A DNA stretch of 64,000 nucleotides from Streptomyces sp. CB02923 (GTDB taxonomy: Bacteria > Actinomycetota > Actinomycetes > Streptomycetales > Streptomycetaceae). Each line of letters starts with the position of its first letter. Position 1 is the first letter of the stretch. The stretch covers positions 310,001-374,000 of the forward strand of contig NZ_LWKZ01000027.1 of the NCBI RefSeq assembly GCF_001905005.1, in the 5' to 3' direction. Below are positions 11,289 through 18,520 of this stretch, piece by piece. Position numbers and translations under genes: made by a program. Under the pieces are notes generated by a model. It did not search any database. It saw only the letters and a program-made list of their open reading frames with translations, and had not been told where the DNA came from.

Positions 11289-11843
11289 CTACTTCGCGTC
11301 GGCGCCGCCGTCCTTCTTGTCGGCCTTGTCGGCCTGCGCGCCGCTCTTGGCGCCCTCGGCGGCCTCGGCGCCGGTCGCGTCCTCGGCCTTCCCGGCGTCC
11401 TTCGCGTCGGCGGCGGGCTCGCTCTTGGCGAGGTCGGCCTTCGGCGACTTGTCCAGGTTCGCGGCCTTGTCGCCTGCGTCGGCCTTCTCGTCCGCGGCCG
11501 GGGCGGCGTCGGTCAGCGAGGAGGCGTCGTCCGGCACGACCGTGTCGTCCTTGCCCGACTCGGCGCCGTCGAGGATGCGGTTGTACTCCTCGTCGGGGAG
11601 GACCGCGCCGACCGCGTTCTTGGCGTAGAGGGCGTGCACGCCGGGAGCCACCTCGAGGAGGACGGCGTCGTCGTGGATCTCCTTGACGGTGGCGTACATG
11701 CCTCCAATCGTCCGGACGCCGGTGCCGGGCTGCATCTCGTCGCGCATCTGCGCCGCCGCCTGCTGCTTCTTCTTGGCGGACCGGGTCATCAGGAACATGG
11801 CCCCGATGAGGACGATGAAGGGGAGGAGAGTCACGATACTCAC
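11289..11843 (-). CDS. yajC: Preprotein translocase subunit YajC
   Basis: Single-pass membrane accessory of SecDF, 184 residues. The N-terminal helix (about 4-19) is followed by SAKKKQQ and the YajC core (QPGTGVRTIGGMYATVKEI...VLLEVAPGVHALYAKNAVG). The C-terminal half is a disordered Ala/Asp/Lys-rich tail longer than in most YajC proteins, which usually have about 100 residues. It starts with GTG and is placed directly upstream of secD-secF. Confidence 0.94.
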   Translation of the reverse strand: MSIVTLLPFIVLIGAMFLMTRSAKKKQQAAAQMRDEMQPGTGVRTIGGMYATVKEIHDDAVLLEVAPGVHALYAKNAVGAVLPDEEYNRILDGAESGKDDTVVPDDASSLTDAAPAADEKADAGDKAANLDKSPKADLAKSEPAADAKDAGKAEDATGAEAAEGAKSGAQADKADKKDGGADAK

Positions 11844-12005
11844 GGGACGAAAATCCTTCGCACGACCGCAAGTCCGCGGTCTGATATACGGGGGTGGGTA
11901 TGCCGGACCATACGGTCGGCATCGGCGGAGTCTAAGCGAGTCCGCACCGGTGGAACAACGCCCAGCATGGCACCGCAGTTCCTGACCCGGCGAGTCCCCG
12001 CGCCG

Positions 12006-13106
12006 TCACGTCCCGAAGAGCCCCTGCTGTCCGGTTCCCCCCGCTTGCTGCGGGGGCGGCGCCAGGCCCAGGTGGGCCCAGGCCGCGGGGGTGGCGATCC
12101 GGCCACGGGGCGTACGGGCGAGCAGGCCCTCCCGTACCAGGAACGGCTCGGCGACCTCCTCGACCGTCTCACGCTCCTCCCCCACGGCCACCGCCAGGGT
12201 GGACAGGCCCACCGGACCGCCGCCGAACAGCTTGAGCAGCGCCGTGAGCACCGCGCGGTCCAGGCGGTCCAGGCCGCGGCCGTCGACCTCGTAGACGGCC
12301 AGGGCCTGCGAGGCGATCTCCTTGGTGATCACTCCGTCCGCCTTGACCTGCGCATAGTCGCGGACGCGGCGCAGCAGCCGGTTGGCGATGCGCGGGGTCC
12401 CGCGGGAGCGCCCGGCGATCTCCGCGGCGCCCTCGGCTTCTATGTGCACGTCGAGCAGCCCGGCGGAGCGGTGGATGACCCGTTCCAGTTCGCCGGGGGC
12501 GTAGAACTCCATGTGGCCGGTGAAGCCGAAGCGGTCGCGCAGCGGCGGGGGCAGCAGACCGGCCCGGGTGGTGGCGCCGACCAGGGTGAAGGGCGGCAGC
12601 TCCAGGGGGATGGCGGTGGCCCCGGGGCCCTTGCCGACGATGACGTCGACGCGGAAGTCCTCCATGGCCATGTAGAGCATCTCCTCGGCGGGCCGGGACA
12701 TCCGGTGGATCTCGTCGAGGAAGAGCACCTCGCCCTCCTGGAGGGAGGACAGGATCGCGGCCAGGTCGCCGGCGTGCTGGATGGCGGGGCCCGAGGTGAT
12801 GCGGATCGGGGCGCCCATCTCGGCGGCGATGATCATGGAGAGGGTGGTCTTGCCGAGGCCGGGGGCGCCGGAGAGCAGCACATGGTCGGCGGTGGCGCCG
12901 CGGGCGCGGGCCGCGCGCAGGACCAAGTCGAGCTGCTCGCGCACCCGCTCCTGGCCCACGAACTCCTCGAGGTCCTTGGGGCGCAGCGCGGCCTCGACCG
13001 CGGTGTCCTCGCCGTCCGCGTCGGGCCCCACCAGCCGGTCGGGCCACTCGGCCGTGCCGCCCGGAGGCGGGCCGGCCGCGGTCTCGGTGGGCTCGTCCCA
13101 GTTCAC
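12006..13106 (-). CDS. ruvB: Holliday junction branch migration helicase RuvB
   Basis: AAA+ motor of the RuvABC resolvasome, 366 residues from the GTG giving VNWDEPTE. Walker A is GAPGLGKTT, Walker B FLDEIHRMS, sensor 1 GATTRAG, and the arginine-finger region and winged helix (about 260-345) are present. AGGA lies 6-9 nt before this GTG; another in-frame GTG five codons upstream has no ribosome site. It is downstream of ruvC and ruvA on the same strand with a 139-bp gap, so it probably shares their DNA-damage-inducible promoter. Confidence 0.96.
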   Translation of the reverse strand: MNWDEPTETAAGPPPGGTAEWPDRLVGPDADGEDTAVEAALRPKDLEEFVGQERVREQLDLVLRAARARGATADHVLLSGAPGLGKTTLSMIIAAEMGAPIRITSGPAIQHAGDLAAILSSLQEGEVLFLDEIHRMSRPAEEMLYMAMEDFRVDVIVGKGPGATAIPLELPPFTLVGATTRAGLLPPPLRDRFGFTGHMEFYAPGELERVIHRSAGLLDVHIEAEGAAEIAGRSRGTPRIANRLLRRVRDYAQVKADGVITKEIASQALAVYEVDGRGLDRLDRAVLTALLKLFGGGPVGLSTLAVAVGEERETVEEVAEPFLVREGLLARTPRGRIATPAAWAHLGLAPPPQQAGGTGQQGLFGT

Positions 13107-13245
13107 TGCGTCCTGCCTCACGTGGTCGTACCGGCCCGGTCGGCCGGCTTCGCGTCGCGGTTCTTGCGGGGGTGTTCGGTCGTACGGGTCCGGGGCGCGC
13201 GGCCTCGCCGGACCGGGCCGCGGGCCGCCGCGCGGTGCACGGTGC

Positions 13246-13866
13246 TCACCGTGTCCGGTTCAGCGACTGGAGGGCCGCCTTGAGCAGCTGCGACACCTGC
13301 GGCGAGCCGCCCTCGGCCAGGGCCGCCTCGGCCTGCGGCGCGACGGCGGACACCGCCTCGTCGGCCTCCCGGGTCGCGTACCCGAGACCGATCAGCGCGG
13401 CGTGCAGCTGGTCGCCCCACCCGGCCGTCACGGCGCTGCCGACGCCCGCGCCGCCCGTGCCGACGGGTGCGCCGAGCCGGTCCTTCAGCTCCAGCAGCAG
13501 CTTCTGGGCGCCCTTCTTGCCGATGCCGGGCACGGCCGTGAGCGTCTTCTCGTCACCGTTGGCGACGGCGAGCCGCAGCGTGTCCGGGGAGTGCACCGCG
13601 AGCATGGCCTGGGCCAGGCGCGGGCCCACCCCGCTGGCGGTCTGGAGGAGTTCGAACGTCTGGCGCTCGTCGTCGTCGGCGAAGCCGTACAGGGTGAGCG
13701 AGTCCTCCCGTACGACGAGGGAGGTGGCCAGCTTGGCCTGCTGGCCGATGCGCAGCCCGGACAGGGTGCCCGGCGTGCACTGCACGGCCATGCCGATGCC
13801 GCCGACCTCAACGACGGCGGTGTCCGGGGCCAGGGCCGCGACCGGGCCGGAGACGAAGGCGATCAT
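13246..13866 (-). CDS. ruvA: Holliday junction DNA-binding protein RuvA
   Basis: Forms the tetrameric junction-binding core that loads RuvB; 206 residues. The N-terminal OB fold (MIAFVSGPVAAL...VVEVGGIG), the two helix-hairpin-helix motifs (GVGPRLAQAML and VPGIGKKGAQKLLLEL) and the C-terminal RuvB-binding domain (ALIGLGYATREADEAV) are all present. The ATG start overlaps the ruvC TGA (ATGA), so the two are translationally coupled. Confidence 0.97.
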   Translation of the reverse strand: MIAFVSGPVAALAPDTAVVEVGGIGMAVQCTPGTLSGLRIGQQAKLATSLVVREDSLTLYGFADDDERQTFELLQTASGVGPRLAQAMLAVHSPDTLRLAVANGDEKTLTAVPGIGKKGAQKLLLELKDRLGAPVGTGGAGVGSAVTAGWGDQLHAALIGLGYATREADEAVSAVAPQAEAALAEGGSPQVSQLLKAALQSLNRTR

Positions 13867-14486
13867 CGGGTGCCCTTCTGGGGTGCCTCGGACCGCGGTC
13901 CGAGAACGCGTGCGGGAGTACGTCGGGTGGCGGCGGGCGCCGGGCGGGCACGGGCTGCGGCGTGCGCCTGCTGGAGGCGGTTGGCGGCATGCGCCTGCTG
14001 GAGGCGGTTGACGGCGGGGGCGCGCCAGATGTGGCAGATGGCCAGGGCCAGCGCGTCCGCCGCGTCGGCCGGCTTGGGCGGGGCGTCCAGCCGCAGCAGC
14101 CGGGTGACCATCGCACCGACCTGCGCCTTGTCGGCGCGGCCCGAACCGGTCACGGCGGCCTTGACCTCGCTGGGGGTGTGCAGCGCGACGGGCAGGCCGC
14201 GGCGCGCGGCGCACAGCATGGCGACCGCGCTGGCCTGGGCGGTGCCCATGACCGTACGGACGTTGTGCTGGCTGAAGACGCGCTCGACGGCGACGCAGTC
14301 GGGCCGCTGCTCGTCGAGCCACGCGTCGATACCGCGCTCGATGAGCACCAGGCGCTGTGCGACTTCCGCGTCGGCCGGTGTCCGTACGACGCCCACGGCG
14401 GCCATCGTGAGCGGGCGGCCCGCGACGCCGTCGACCACGCCGACACCGCAGCGCGTCAGCCCCGGGTCCACGCCCAGCACCTTCAT
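13863..14486 (-). CDS. ruvC: Holliday junction resolvase RuvC
   Basis: Endonuclease that cleaves Holliday junctions, 207 residues. The RNase H-fold catalytic acidic residues are visible in KVLGVDPGLTRCG, the VAVERVF segment and DAADALALAICH. The C-terminal tail (from about residue 160) is extended and contains a tandem nonapeptide duplication (NRLQQAHAA twice), coded by a 27-bp repeat. It is first gene of ruvC-ruvA-ruvB; a PafBC-type promoter lies about 65 bp upstream of the ATG. Confidence 0.97.
   Translation of the reverse strand: MKVLGVDPGLTRCGVGVVDGVAGRPLTMAAVGVVRTPADAEVAQRLVLIERGIDAWLDEQRPDCVAVERVFSQHNVRTVMGTAQASAVAMLCAARRGLPVALHTPSEVKAAVTGSGRADKAQVGAMVTRLLRLDAPPKPADAADALALAICHIWRAPAVNRLQQAHAANRLQQAHAAARARPAPAATRRTPARVLGPRSEAPQKGTR
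13963..14016 (-). repeat. 27-bp tandem duplication in the ruvC 3' region
   Basis: Two adjacent 27-bp units, nearly identical, encode the repeated NRLQQAHAA peptide in the non-catalytic tail of RuvC. The unit keeps the reading frame, suggesting a recent slippage duplication. Confidence 0.85.
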
Positions 14487-14529
14487 CGCCGCTCCCCCAC
14501 TTCTCCCCTGTGCGCCAACTGTTCTCCGC

Positions 14530-14543
14530 GGGGTTCGAACCCC
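14530..14543. promoter_or_regulatory. Perfect 14-bp palindrome in the ruvC leader
   Basis: GGGGTTCGAACCCC is fully self-complementary and sits 44-57 bp upstream of the ruvC ATG, just downstream of the predicted -10 box. It may be an operator or a small RNA hairpin. It resembles a tRNA T-arm by chance but no tRNA surrounds it. Confidence 0.5.
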
Positions 14544-14551
14544 TGATCAGC

Positions 14552-14574
14552 ACAGTATCCGCTGCCACTGACAA
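14552..14574 (-). promoter_or_regulatory. RecA-independent DNA-damage (PafBC-type) promoter of ruvCAB
   Basis: On the minus strand TTGTCAGTG is followed after exactly 8 nt by TACTGT, matching the actinobacterial RecA-NDp/PafBC consensus (TTGTCRGTG-N8-TANNNT). It lies 66-88 bp upstream of the ruvC start. This predicts induction of ruvC-ruvA-ruvB by DNA damage without LexA cleavage. Confidence 0.8.
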
Positions 14575-14580
14575 CACAGA

Positions 14581-14613
14581 ACGGGCCGACGGGGTGTGTC
14601 CCCGCCGGCCCGT
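14581..14613 (-). terminator. Terminator of yebC
   Basis: A 14-bp stem with one mismatch and loop TGTGT lies just after the yebC stop on the minus strand, isolating the ruvC promoter from read-through. Confidence 0.7.
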
Positions 14614-14635
14614 CACCGCCGCAGCTGACTGCCCG

Positions 14636-15388
14636 TCAGGCGTCGACCTTGGCCATGACCTCGTCCGACACGTCGAAGTTGGCGAAGACGTTCTGCACGT
14701 CGTCGCTGTCCTCCAGCGCGTCGACCAGCTTGAAGATCTTGCGGGCGCCCTCTTCGTCCAGCTCGACCTGCATGGTCGGAACGAAGTTGGTGTCGGCCGA
14801 GTCGTAGTCGATGCCCTCCTTCTGGAGAGCGGTACGGACCTCGACCAGGTCGGTGGCCTCGCTGAGCACCTCGAAGGACTCGCCGAGGTCGTTGACCTCC
14901 TCGGCGCCGGCGTCCAGGACCGCGCCGAGCACGTCGTCCTCGCTCAGCTCACCCTTGGGGACGATCACCACGCCCTTGCGGTTGAACAGGTACGAGACCG
15001 AGCCGGGGTCGGCCATCGAGCCGCCGTTGCGGGTCATCGCGACCCGCACGTCCGAGGCGGCGCGGTTGCGGTTGTCGGTGAGGCACTCGATGAGCACCGC
15101 GACACCGTTGGGGCCGTAGCCCTCGTACATGATCGTCTCGTAGTCGGCGCCGCCGGCCTCCAGGCCCGCGCCGCGCTTGACCGCGGAGTCGATGTTCTTG
15201 TTCGGCACCGAGCTCTTCTTCGCCTTCTGGATGGCGTCGAAGAGGGTCGGGTTGCCCTCGATGTCGGCACCGCCGGTGCGGGCCGCGACCTCGATGTTCT
15301 TGATCAGCTTCGCGAAGAGCTTGCCGCGCTTGGCATCGATCACGGCCTTCTTGTGCTTCGTCGTAGCCCATTTAGAGTGGCCGGACAT
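14636..15388 (-). CDS. yebC: YebC/PmpR family protein (TACO1-like)
   Basis: 250-residue member of the YebC family, historically called transcriptional regulators and more recently linked to translation of difficult peptide stretches. The family N-terminus MSGHSKWATTKHKKAVIDAKRGK is complete, followed by EVAARTGG, NKNIDSAVKRG and the acidic C-terminal domains. The ATG at 15388 is the conserved start. It lies immediately upstream of ruvCAB, as in many bacteria. Confidence 0.95.
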   Translation of the reverse strand: MSGHSKWATTKHKKAVIDAKRGKLFAKLIKNIEVAARTGGADIEGNPTLFDAIQKAKKSSVPNKNIDSAVKRGAGLEAGGADYETIMYEGYGPNGVAVLIECLTDNRNRAASDVRVAMTRNGGSMADPGSVSYLFNRKGVVIVPKGELSEDDVLGAVLDAGAEEVNDLGESFEVLSEATDLVEVRTALQKEGIDYDSADTNFVPTMQVELDEEGARKIFKLVDALEDSDDVQNVFANFDVSDEVMAKVDA

Positions 15389-15492
15389 CCGCCTGTCTCC
15401 TTCGCGTAACCAGGTTGAGAAACGAACGTCACAGATCCTACCGGGACGGGATCGGGCCGCCGCACACACGGTGGGCGGCCCACGGCGGACCG

Positions 15493-16080
15493 TTACGCGC
15501 AGCGCACCATGCCGACGAAGTACGCGTGCACCCGGTGGTCGCCGGTGAGCTCCGGATGGAAGGACGTGGCAAGGACGTTACCCTGCCGGACCGCCACCGT
15601 GTGCCCGTCGTACGACGCCAGTACCTCGACGGCGGCACCCGTCGACTCGACCCAGGGCGCCCGGATGAAGACGCCCTGCACCGGACCGCCCCCGATCCCG
15701 GTCATCGCGACCGCCGCCTCGAAGGACTCGTTCTGCCGTCCGAAGGCGTTACGGCGCACGATCATGTCGATGCCGCCCAGCGTCTCCTGGTCTGCGCGGC
15801 CGTCCAGCAGCTTGTCGGCCAGCATGATCATGCCCGCGCAGGTCCCGTACACCGGCTTGCCGGAGCGCACGAACTCCCGCAGCGGCTCCAGCATCCCGAA
15901 GACCACCGCCAGCTTCGACATGGTCGTGGACTCGCCACCCGGTATGACCAGACCGTCCAACTCGTCCAGTTCCTCGGGCCGGCGCACCGGCCTGGCCAGG
16001 GCGTCCGCCGTCGCCAGCGCCGTCAGATGCTCGCGCACGTCGCCCTGGAGGGCCAGCACGCCGATGGTGGGGGTACTCAT
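15493..16080 (-). CDS. pdxT: Pyridoxal 5'-phosphate synthase glutaminase subunit PdxT
   Basis: Class I glutamine amidotransferase that supplies ammonia to PdxS for PLP synthesis; 195 residues. The N-terminus (TIGVLALQGDVREHL), the oxyanion segment PGGESTT, the nucleophile Cys in GTCAGMI and the His/Glu pair in SFHPELTGDHRVH are all present. It follows pdxS by 55 bp on the same strand, so the two-subunit DXP-independent vitamin B6 synthase is encoded together. Confidence 0.96.
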   Translation of the reverse strand: MSTPTIGVLALQGDVREHLTALATADALARPVRRPEELDELDGLVIPGGESTTMSKLAVVFGMLEPLREFVRSGKPVYGTCAGMIMLADKLLDGRADQETLGGIDMIVRRNAFGRQNESFEAAVAMTGIGGGPVQGVFIRAPWVESTGAAVEVLASYDGHTVAVRQGNVLATSFHPELTGDHRVHAYFVGMVRCA

Positions 16081-16135
16081 CCGTCCGTCGTTCTCCCGCT
16101 CGCCGTCTTCGCGCCCTCGGCGCCCGTCCGCCCGC

Positions 16136-17065
16136 TCACCAGCCGCGGTTCGCGTAACGCTCCGCCTCGGGCAGCGTGTCGCAGTTGATGCCGACCATGG
16201 CCTCGCCCAGGTTGCGCGAGACGTCCGCGACGACCTTCGGGTCGTCGTAGAACGTGGTCGCCTTGACGATGGCAGCGGCGCGCTTGGCCGGGTCACCGGA
16301 CTTGAAGATCCCGGACCCCACGAAGACACCCTCGGCACCGAGCTGACGCATCAGCGCGGCATCGGCCGGCGTGGCCACACCACCGGCGGAGAACAGCACG
16401 ACCGGCAGCTTGCCCAGCTCGGCGACCTCCTTGACCAGCTCGTACGGAGCCCGCAGCTCCTTGGCCGCCGCGAACAGCTCGTTGTTGTCACAGCCCCGCA
16501 GCTTGGCGATCTCACCCTTGATCTGGCGCAGGTGGCGCACCGCCTCGACGACGTTGCCGGTACCGGCCTCGCCCTTCGAGCGGATCATGGCCGCGCCCTC
16601 GGCGATCCGCCGCAGCGCCTCGCCCAGGTTGGTGGCGCCGCACACGAACGGGGTGGTGAACGCCCACTTGTCGGAGTGGTTGACCTCGTCGGCCGGGGTG
16701 AGGACCTCGGACTCGTCGATGTAGTCCACGCCGAGGGACTGCAGCACCTGCGCCTCGACGAAGTGGCCGATCCGGGACTTGGCCATGACCGGGATGGAGA
16801 CCGCTTCGATGATGCCGTCGATCATGTCCGGGTCGGACATACGGGCCACGCCGCCGTCCTTACGGATGTCCGCGGGGACCCGCTCCAGGGCCATCACCGC
16901 GACGGCACCGGCGTCCTCCGCGATCTTCGCCTCCTCTGGCGTGACGACATCCATGATCACGCCGCCCTTGAGCTGCTCGGCCATGCCGCGCTTGACGCGG
17001 GCGGTTCCGGTCTCGGGGTTCCCGGCGGGAGCGGTGGCAGACGTGGCGTTGGGCGTGCTGGACAC
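16136..17065 (-). CDS. pdxS: Pyridoxal 5'-phosphate synthase lyase subunit PdxS
   Basis: TIM-barrel subunit that condenses ribose 5-phosphate, glyceraldehyde 3-phosphate and ammonia to PLP; 309 residues. Signatures include VKRGMAEQLKGGVIMDV, the catalytic-Lys segment VMAKSRIGH, and phosphate-binding GSGIFKSGDP. The first 20 residues are a variable Ser/Thr/Pro-rich extension common in actinobacterial PdxS. The GTG start has GAGGT upstream at suitable spacing. Confidence 0.97.
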   Translation of the reverse strand: MSSTPNATSATAPAGNPETGTARVKRGMAEQLKGGVIMDVVTPEEAKIAEDAGAVAVMALERVPADIRKDGGVARMSDPDMIDGIIEAVSIPVMAKSRIGHFVEAQVLQSLGVDYIDESEVLTPADEVNHSDKWAFTTPFVCGATNLGEALRRIAEGAAMIRSKGEAGTGNVVEAVRHLRQIKGEIAKLRGCDNNELFAAAKELRAPYELVKEVAELGKLPVVLFSAGGVATPADAALMRQLGAEGVFVGSGIFKSGDPAKRAAAIVKATTFYDDPKVVADVSRNLGEAMVGINCDTLPEAERYANRGW

Positions 17066-17202
17066 GGTATGACCTCACTAAGGGCGGGCGGCTGTACTCC
17101 GCCGCCCACACAACCGTTTGCCCCGGCCCCCTGAAAAGGGCCAATCGCAAGGCAGTGGCTCGTCAGCAGCGCCGACCGGACCACGGTTCCGCCGGAACGC
17201 TC

Positions 17203-17748
17203 TCAACGGCCGGAGCCGCGGTCGTCGAGGACCGCCGGGGGCTCGTCATCCATCTCGAAGGCCATCGGGAACGGCGCATGCCCCGCGAGACGGAACCAGC
17301 GCACCACGCGGTGGCGGCGTACGGCACGGGCCGCCCGCACGGAGTCGTTGTGGAACCGCCGCGCCATCGGCACCCGGCGCACCGCCGCCGTCAGCTCGGC
17401 GACCGTCTGCTCGCCACCGGGCGCCTCCCGCAGCGCTTCGAGCTGCCCCTCATCGTCGAAAACCGCGCGCAGCGCCTGGCTCAGCCCGCTCTCGGCGACC
17501 TCCCGCTGCTCCTCGGCCGCCTGCCGTGCCTCGTGCGCCACCTCGTAGAGCACGATCGACGCGGCCGGGTCGAGCACACCGGACGTCCCCAGCTCCTGAG
17601 CCACCGAAGCCCGCCGCAGAAGCTGCGCGTCCAGCGCAGCGCGGGCCGCGTCGATACGGGCATGCAGACGGTCCAGGCGCCCCGCGGTCCAGCTCAGATA
17701 GACGCCGATGACGACGAGGGCAGCCGCGATCCAGATCAAAGTGGTCAC
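17203..17748 (-). CDS. Membrane-anchored LemA-like protein of unknown function
   Basis: 181 residues: an N-terminal membrane helix (about 3-22), then a long helical, Ala/Arg/Glu-rich domain of LemA-like layout, and a conserved-looking C-terminus (FRLAGHAPFPMAFEMDDEPP). No catalytic motif is seen. The GTG start is preceded, 8 bp upstream, by TACTGT on the minus strand (17762-17757), which could be a -10 box for a leaderless transcript. The structured element at 17837-17951 lies 88 bp upstream in the same direction. Function unknown; the LemA similarity is topological only. Confidence 0.8.
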   Translation of the reverse strand: MTTLIWIAAALVVIGVYLSWTAGRLDRLHARIDAARAALDAQLLRRASVAQELGTSGVLDPAASIVLYEVAHEARQAAEEQREVAESGLSQALRAVFDDEGQLEALREAPGGEQTVAELTAAVRRVPMARRFHNDSVRAARAVRRHRVVRWFRLAGHAPFPMAFEMDDEPPAVLDDRGSGR

Positions 17749-17836
17749 GCCGGGTCACAGTACCGGGAGGCCGTACCGGCCGGTCTTGTACGCCCGGTGG
17801 GGGTGCGGGTTGTGCGCGTGGGGTCCGGTGGGTGGT

Positions 17837-17951
17837 GGGCTCGGGCCCACGCAGGGGTCACTCCTCGACACCGTGTACGTCACCGGCGAAAACATAGTGA
17901 ACCCAGATACCCGGCTGCTCTGCGGGGAGACCCCTGCGTGGACCCGAGCCC
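17837..17951 (-). ncRNA. Left copy of a putative structured RNA element (inverted pair)
   Basis: A 23-bp terminal stem (17837-17859 with 17929-17951; all Watson-Crick except one pair that is G-U when read on the minus strand) encloses a 69-nt core. The core starts UCCCCGCAGAGCAGC and ends GGUGUCGAGGAGU on the minus strand and is almost identical to the right copy: 32 nt identical, 17 variable, 20 identical. The stem sequence is unrelated to that of the right copy, yet pairing is kept. It lies in a 770-bp gene-free region. It could be a cis-acting RNA, an independent small RNA or a hairpin end of a mobile element. No known Rfam family was recognised. Confidence 0.5.
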
Positions 17952-17990
17952 GGCCGGATCGCGGCTCTCCCGCCATCGTGGCTGCAATAC

Positions 17991-18036
17991 CCCTGCGCGC
18001 AGCGCAGGGCCGCGTCCACCGCGCGCAGCGCGGTGG
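17991..18036. repeat. Two adjacent hairpins with the same CGCAG loop
   Basis: CCCTGCG-CGCAG-CGCAGGG (17991-18009) and CCACCGCG-CGCAG-CGCGGTGG (18016-18036) are perfect hairpins that share the loop and closing base pairs but differ in the outer stem. They resemble REP-type extragenic palindromes. Confidence 0.6.
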
Positions 18037-18051
18037 CTGGGTCAGGCACGT

Positions 18052-18210
18052 CGTGGGTGCGCACCTGCCGCTGGGTGACGCCATAGCCGTCCACGCCCCG
18101 CCCCCGTGAGCCTCATCGCTAGGTGGGCACCGGTCAGGGTGGCGTGGGTGCACATCTGCCGCCGGGTGACGCTATGGCCGCCCCCCCCGCCTCCGTCCCG
18201 TGAGCCTCAC
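18052..18210. repeat. Imperfect 91-bp direct tandem repeat
   Basis: Copy A begins at 18052 and copy B at 18143. Both open CGTGGGTGC, continue with a closely matching segment of about 38 bp ending in CTATGGCCG or CCATAGCCG, and later share CCCGTGAGCCTCA and GGTGGGC. No ORF is conserved across the copies. Confidence 0.7.
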
Positions 18211-18282
18211 CATGTGGTGGGCGGACACAGCGGTGATCGAAGAATTCCCCCCCCAGCTGGCCGCAGTCGCCAAACGACCTGA

Positions 18283-18390
18283 GGGGGTGCGTAGGGGGCC
18301 ATCCCCGCAGAGCAGCCGGGTATCTGGGTTCACCATGACACTCCCCGTTGCCGTACACGGTGTCGAGGAGTTGGCCCCCTGCGCGCCCCC
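18283..18390 (+). ncRNA. Right copy of the putative structured RNA element
   Basis: A 19-bp stem (18283-18301 with 18372-18390, two positions being G-U on the plus strand) encloses a 70-nt core matching that of 17837-17951 in inverted orientation. The conserved core includes CCGGGTATCTGGGTTCAC and CGTACACGGTGTCGAGGAGT. In this orientation all non-Watson-Crick stem positions of both copies become G-U pairs, which favours this strand as the transcribed one. No plus-strand gene follows: the next gene (the mannosyltransferase) is convergent. Confidence 0.5.
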
Positions 18391-18490
18391 GCCCCACAGC
18401 GAAAGCCATACGGCCCCGCGCGCCAGCGAACCCCCTCGCGCGAAGCGCAAAGCGCCCACCCCGCACAAGGTGAACCACAAACCGAAAACC

Positions 18491-18520
18491 GCGCGCGCAG
18501 CGCGCAGCGCAGCGCGCACT
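18491..18520. repeat. GCGCGCAGCGC-type low-complexity repeat
   Basis: Overlapping copies of the GCGC(G)CAGCGC motif that also forms the hairpins near 18000, ending at the stop of the mannosyltransferase gene. Confidence 0.6.

Noticed and set aside
14511..14570. tRNA-like T-arm near GGGGTTCGAACCCC
   Set aside because: No matching acceptor, D-arm or anticodon arm on either strand; better explained as a palindrome in the ruvC leader.
17750..18520. CRISPR array or integrated mobile element with a recombinase
   Set aside because: Repeats are few, unevenly spaced and inverted, with no spacers and no cas, transposase or integrase gene anywhere in the window.
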